A stretch of DNA of 45,903 bases from JAHEKD01 sp965215945 (GTDB lineage: Bacteria > Pseudomonadota > Gammaproteobacteria > Arenicellales > JAHEKD01): NCBI GenBank assembly GCA_965215945.1, contig CBDCFC010000045.1, positions 1-45,903 on the forward strand, in the 5' to 3' direction. Every line of letters begins with the position of its first letter. The stretch's first letter is position 1. The translations under genes and the position numbers were made by a program. Positions 41,965 to 45,903 of the stretch are shown here, one piece after another. The notes under the pieces were generated by a model. The model had not been told where the DNA came from. It made no database searches and saw nothing but the letters and a program-made list of their open reading frames with translations.

Positions 41965-42746
41965 CTCAGCGAATCATCACTGCAATAGTCCTGATTGCTA
42001 TATTTTTGCTAGCAAACTTCTGGTTGCCAAAGTTTGTATTCTTATTGTTAATTACTGTGTTGACATTGGCAGGGGCCTGGGAGTGGGCAAGGCTGGCTGG
42101 GTTGGAGGATTCATCCCATAAGATCACGTATACCACGGTGATGTTGCTGCTAGTGGTTGGTGTTTATTTCATTAAAGACCATTGGGGACTAGGTTTGATA
42201 GTCTTCGGAGCGCTTTGGTGGGGTTTTCGGTTTGTCTTGTTAGTGACTGATAGGCTGGCTAATAGAAAAGAAAGTATTTTATTGTCCGGCTACTGGGTGC
42301 TTATTATTGCTTGGCTTTGTCTGGCGCTCTTACATCAAAAAAGTCCGGTACTATTACTGGTAGGTTTAGTTTGGGTTTGGGGTGCGGACACGTTCGCCTA
42401 TTTTGCAGGTAAAAAATTTGGCAAAAATAAACTGGCTCCTAAAATCAGTCCCGGGAAAACCAGAGAAGGGGTGATGGGGGGAACAATCGGTGTCGTAGTT
42501 ATAGCATTTATTAGTGCACAGTTGATGGATCTACCCAGGGACAAATGGTTTTATTGGCTGCTGGGGGCAGCATTTATTAGCCTCATTTCAGTTGTTGGCG
42601 ACCTTTATGAAAGTTGGCTTAAGCGTAATATCGGGGTCAAAGACAGTGGTAACGTGTTGCCAGGCCATGGTGGAGTGTTAGATAGAATCGATGGTGTTAT
42701 TGCTGCAATGCCATTTTATTATTTGCTGGTGAACTGGTTGTATTGA
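41958..42746 (+). CDS. cdsA: Phosphatidate cytidylyltransferase
   Basis: The 262-residue inner membrane enzyme makes CDP-diacylglycerol for all phospholipids. It has about seven or eight membrane helices. The signature SVVGDLYESWLKRNIGVKDSG with GHGGVLDRIDG at the C-terminus is the CdsA metal and CTP site. WVWGADTFAYFAGKKFGKNKLAPKISPGKT is also typical. Overlaps uppS by 7 bp and dxr by one base. Confidence 0.95.
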   Translation: MLAQRIITAIVLIAIFLLANFWLPKFVFLLLITVLTLAGAWEWARLAGLEDSSHKITYTTVMLLLVVGVYFIKDHWGLGLIVFGALWWGFRFVLLVTDRLANRKESILLSGYWVLIIAWLCLALLHQKSPVLLLVGLVWVWGADTFAYFAGKKFGKNKLAPKISPGKTREGVMGGTIGVVVIAFISAQLMDLPRDKWFYWLLGAAFISLISVVGDLYESWLKRNIGVKDSGNVLPGHGGVLDRIDGVIAAMPFYYLLVNWLY

Positions 42747-43945
42747 TGGTTGCCAGACTAAATGTTTGTGTGCTTGGAAGTACCGGCAGCATCGGCGTTA
42801 ACACACTCGATGTCATTAGCAGGCAGAGTGATAAATATTGTGCTTTTGCAATTTCAGCTAATAAAAATATCGAAAAATTATTTGTTCAATGCCAGCAATA
42901 TGAACCAAAATTTGCAGTAGTAAACGACCCCCTAGCAGCAGAAGCTTTGCGTTCACAATTAAATGAATCGAACCTGGCGGTTGAAGTGTTACAGGGTGAG
43001 CAGTCACTTTGTAAGATCGCTGCACATCAACAGATTGATATTGTGATGGCAGGGATAGTAGGTGCGGTGGGGTTGCATTCAACGCTAGCAGCGGTTAATG
43101 CCGGTAAAAAAGTGTTAATCGCTAATAAAGAGCCGTTGGTCATGGTGGGTGAGTACATGCTTGACAGAGCAAAGCAAACAGGCGCAAAAATCTTGCCGGT
43201 TGATAGTGAGCATAATGCGATTATGCAATGCTTGCCCGGTGATTATTGCGCAGTTAATAACAATAAAATGGCAGGCATTAAACGAATTTTATTGACGGGT
43301 TCCGGCGGACCGTTTCGACACCTTCCTTTAGATCAATTCGATGCAGTAACCCCTGAGCAGGCCTGCGCTCATCCAAACTGGGACATGGGTCCAAAAATTT
43401 CCGTTGATTCGGCGACCATGATGAACAAAGCGCTTGAATTGATTGAGGCTTGTATTTTGTTTGGCTTAAAGCAAGAGAAGATCGAAATTATCTTACATCC
43501 CCAAAGTATAATCCATTCCATGGTGGAGTATGAAGACGGCTCTGTGATTGCTCAAATGGGATCAGCAGATATGCGGATTCCCATTGCCAGTGCCTTAGCT
43601 TGGCCGCAACGCATTCAATCGGGCGCTGATCAACTTGATTTTTTAAGCATATCAGCGCTGGAATTCGAGCAACCCGATTTAAACCGCTACCCCAGTCTTA
43701 ATCTGGTTCGCCAAGTGATTGAGGATGGTGGAACTGCCCCGGCTGTGATGAATGCAGCAAACGAAGTTGCGGTAGCTGCATTCCTTGAAAATAGAATCAG
43801 ATTTACCAGTATCATGAACTTGGTTGAAAAATCACTGGATAAATCTGATATTAAAGTCAATATTGATTTAGAATCTGTTATCGAGGCAGATCAACAAACC
43901 AGACTGCTGGTCAATCGGCTAATTAGTCAAGAAACAATACAGTAA
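42746..43945 (+). CDS. dxr: 1-deoxy-D-xylulose 5-phosphate reductoisomerase
   Basis: The 399-residue enzyme commits carbon to the MEP isoprenoid pathway that feeds uppS. The NADPH site is GSTGSIGVNTLDVI near the start. IANKEPLVMVGE, DSEHNAIMQCL and the flexible-loop HPNWDMGPKISVDSATMMNK carry the metal- and substrate-binding residues. ATG at 42746 overlaps the cdsA stop (TGATG) and is preferred to a TTG one codon earlier. Confidence 0.96.
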   Translation: MVARLNVCVLGSTGSIGVNTLDVISRQSDKYCAFAISANKNIEKLFVQCQQYEPKFAVVNDPLAAEALRSQLNESNLAVEVLQGEQSLCKIAAHQQIDIVMAGIVGAVGLHSTLAAVNAGKKVLIANKEPLVMVGEYMLDRAKQTGAKILPVDSEHNAIMQCLPGDYCAVNNNKMAGIKRILLTGSGGPFRHLPLDQFDAVTPEQACAHPNWDMGPKISVDSATMMNKALELIEACILFGLKQEKIEIILHPQSIIHSMVEYEDGSVIAQMGSADMRIPIASALAWPQRIQSGADQLDFLSISALEFEQPDLNRYPSLNLVRQVIEDGGTAPAVMNAANEVAVAAFLENRIRFTSIMNLVEKSLDKSDIKVNIDLESVIEADQQTRLLVNRLISQETIQ

Positions 43946-43957
43946 TAAAATACAGTC

Positions 43958-45325
43958 ATGCAAGATTTATTATTCAGTATCGGTGGTTTCATTCTGGCAA
44001 TCGGGATTCTGGTTACAGTGCATGAATATGGTCATTATCTGGCCGCCAGACTCTGTGATGTTAAGGTTTTGAAATTTTCAGTCGGTTTTGGGAAATCATT
44101 GTGGTCTAAGGTTTCCGGTAAAGATCAAACTGAATACACAATCGCTGCGATTCCATTAGGTGGTTATGTAAAAATGCTGGACGAGGCTGAGGATGATGTT
44201 GATGAATCCGAAAAAGCCAGGGCATTTAATAATCAACCGCTTTCACAAAGAGCTTCTATTGTTATTGCCGGCCCTTTAGCCAATTTTCTTTTCGCCATCT
44301 TTGCTTATACCATGGTCAATATGATTGGTCAGGAAGGCTTGGAGCCAGTTGTTGAATACGTCAAACAGGATTCGATTGCCGATCAGGTCGGCTTTGAAGC
44401 AGGCGATAAGATTTTGTCTATCGACGGGCGTTCACACCAACAATGGGATGATAATCGGCTTTATTTGTTTAATAAGGCTTTGAGTAAAAAAGAAGTAGCA
44501 CTGAAGGTTGAATCCTTAGCTGGAGATATATCGACAAAGTACCTTGATCTGGGTTTGGTTGACAATTGGCAACCTAGTCAACCTTTGCTGGAGACAACTC
44601 TCGGTTTGTATCCATTCGACACCCAGATTGAAGCTGTAGTTGGTGGAGTCCTGGAAAACAGCCCGGCTGCACAAGCCGGTTTATCTGTCGATGATAAAAT
44701 AATGTCTATAGGCGGGATTGTTATTACTAACTGGCAGCAGATGGTGGATTATGTATCAGTGCGCCCAGAGCAAACACTGCTTTTCGGGATTGAAGCTGCG
44801 GATGGAAGTCAAAGGCAAGTTGAGATTACCACCGAACTAAAACAAACAAACGGACAAAATTTAGGGCGTATTGGCATTAGTAATAAGCCTTTAGTTATCT
44901 CGGATGAAAAATTTGTCACGGTTAATTCTTCGCTATTCCCCGCGCTTGCTAGTGGTGTGGACAGTACCTGGCAAATGTCAGTACTAACCATTCGTATGCT
45001 TTGGAAGATGCTAAAACTGGAAATTTCGCCAAAAAACATCAGTGGCCCAATAACGATTGCGGAATACGCCGGCAAAACTGCTCAAATTGGTCTTAACAGT
45101 TTTTTGTTATTTCTAGCCGTAATCAGCATCAGCCTTGGGATAATTAATCTTTTGCCCATTCCGATGCTTGATGGTGGACATTTAATGATGTACTGTGCGG
45201 AGGCAATCAAGGGAGGTCCATTATCAGAAAACTCAATGGTTCTCGGCCAAAAGGTTGGATTACTGATATTAGGTGCATTAATGTTTCTTGCGTTTTATAA
45301 TGACCTGGCCCGTTTGGTGCAATAA
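43958..45325 (+). CDS. rseP: RseP, site-2 membrane metalloprotease
   Basis: The 455-residue protease cuts RseA within the membrane in the sigma-E envelope response and clears signal peptides. The zinc motif is HEYGH (H22, E23, H26) in the first helix; the third ligand lies in LLPIPMLDGGHLM near residue 400. Two PDZ domains (about 110-200 and 205-290, with ENSPAAQAGLSVDDKI) are in the middle. It is followed by bamA, the usual order. Confidence 0.96.
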   Translation: MQDLLFSIGGFILAIGILVTVHEYGHYLAARLCDVKVLKFSVGFGKSLWSKVSGKDQTEYTIAAIPLGGYVKMLDEAEDDVDESEKARAFNNQPLSQRASIVIAGPLANFLFAIFAYTMVNMIGQEGLEPVVEYVKQDSIADQVGFEAGDKILSIDGRSHQQWDDNRLYLFNKALSKKEVALKVESLAGDISTKYLDLGLVDNWQPSQPLLETTLGLYPFDTQIEAVVGGVLENSPAAQAGLSVDDKIMSIGGIVITNWQQMVDYVSVRPEQTLLFGIEAADGSQRQVEITTELKQTNGQNLGRIGISNKPLVISDEKFVTVNSSLFPALASGVDSTWQMSVLTIRMLWKMLKLEISPKNISGPITIAEYAGKTAQIGLNSFLLFLAVISISLGIINLLPIPMLDGGHLMMYCAEAIKGGPLSENSMVLGQKVGLLILGALMFLAFYNDLARLVQ

Positions 45326-45367
45326 TTAGTTGAGAGTATCTAAACATCTAAAAAGTAAGAATTGCGT

Positions 45368-45903
45368 ATGAAAAAAATTGCCAAGTTTTTTATTCTATCC
45401 TTGTTAGCCTGTTCATTTTTAAGTGCTTATTCACAAGAAAGTTTCCAAATCCGAGACATCCAGATTGATGGCCTACAAAAAATTTCACCTGGGACTGTTT
45501 TTAACTACCTGCCGATAAAAGTTGGTGATGTCGTTGATGACGAAGCTATCCGTGAGGCAATTCGTGAATTATTTAAAACAGGTTTCTTCCAGGATGTTCA
45601 ACTGGAGCAGGAAGGTGATACCCTGATCGTCGTTGTTCAGGAAAGGCCATCGATAACTGATATTGATTTTGTTGGCAATGAAGAAATTAAGGATGAAGAT
45701 TTATCTACTGCTCTAGATCAACTCGGGCTAAGCAAAGGCCGAATCTTTCAACAATCGATTCTCGATCAGGTAGTGGAAGAATTAAAAGCGCAGTATTTCA
45801 GTCAGGTAGATATTCTGCGGAAGTTGAAGCACTGATTACTCCGCAACCGCAAAACGGAGTTGCTATCACTTTGCAGATTAACGAAGGTGATGTGACTAAA
45901 ATT
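45368..45903 (+). CDS. bamA: BamA, outer membrane beta-barrel assembly factor (N-terminal part, apparent frameshift)
   Basis: BamA inserts beta-barrel proteins into the outer membrane. A signal peptide (cut near SAYSQ) is followed by POTRA 1 (FQIRDIQIDGLQKISPGTVF) and POTRA 2 (ITDIDFVGNEEIKDEDL). The first frame stops at 45835 after VDILRKLKH, which is not BamA-like. The next frame, from 45808, reads RYSAEVEALITPQPQNGVAI and stays open to the window end, as BamA should after YFSQG. Adding one G at 45805-45806 restores it. The gene runs past the window. BamA is essential, so a sequencing or assembly error is the simplest explanation. Confidence 0.9.

Noticed and set aside
1..45903. CRISPR arrays, tRNA and rRNA genes.
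   Set aside because: No regularly spaced repeat array, tRNA cloverleaf or rRNA segment was recognised on reading the window.

Overview
The window is a gammaproteobacterial chromosome segment of low to moderate GC. Gene content and order support this: mtaB/ndk/rlmN/pilW/hisS/yfgM/bamB/der, rpsO-pnp, and rpsB-tsf-pyrH-frr-uppS-cdsA-dxr-rseP-bamA are classic gammaproteobacterial blocks, and MltA, PilW, BamB, RseP and BamA indicate a Gram-negative envelope. Nothing seen fixes the lineage below class level.

Layout. 1-9532: the end of mtaB, ndk, then an rlmN-pilW-hisS-yfgM-bamB-der run and uvrB. The rodZ and ispG genes usually found between pilW and hisS are absent; a 245-bp sequence with inverted ends lies there instead. 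9600-11045: an IS5-family insertion sequence. 11082-12592: a PLP enzyme of the threonine dehydratase fold and an NlpC/P60 lipoprotein. 12713-18119: a sirtuin, gshA, yjbQ, a REP-like repeat, dusA, a periplasmic SRPBCC protein and a CitE-like lyase. 18223-22646: a four-gene Gld-like ABC operon of unknown substrate. 22727-26162: ilvD, a small membrane protein and rnd.

26163-30686 is an accessory island between rnd and mltA. It holds the 3' scrap of a REP-associated tyrosine transposase (RAYT), an IS110/IS1111-type element with a structured non-coding end, an intact RAYT and three toxin-antitoxin modules. Short boxes of the form AAAAGGGGAC / GTCCCCTTT, some decayed, sit at the module boundaries, and a 49-bp repeat occurs at both ends of the RAYT plus toxin-antitoxin block. 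This is the most unusual part of the window. A looped segment of the IS110 non-coding RNA region carries both halves of a box sequence, as expected of a bridge/seek RNA aimed at these repeats.

30687-34463: mltA, a small PepSY-like secreted protein and a PhoP/PhoQ-like two-component system. 34681-37614: rpsO, pnp, a clear terminator and dtd. 37808-45903: the translation, nucleotide, isoprenoid, phospholipid and envelope block. Its S2 protein has a 148-residue basic-then-acidic tail.

Two genes carry apparent single-base indels in G runs: the ParE-like toxin at 29040-29043 and bamA at 45805-45806. Because BamA is essential, the second is more likely a sequence error than a real lesion. Both should be checked before either is called a pseudogene.
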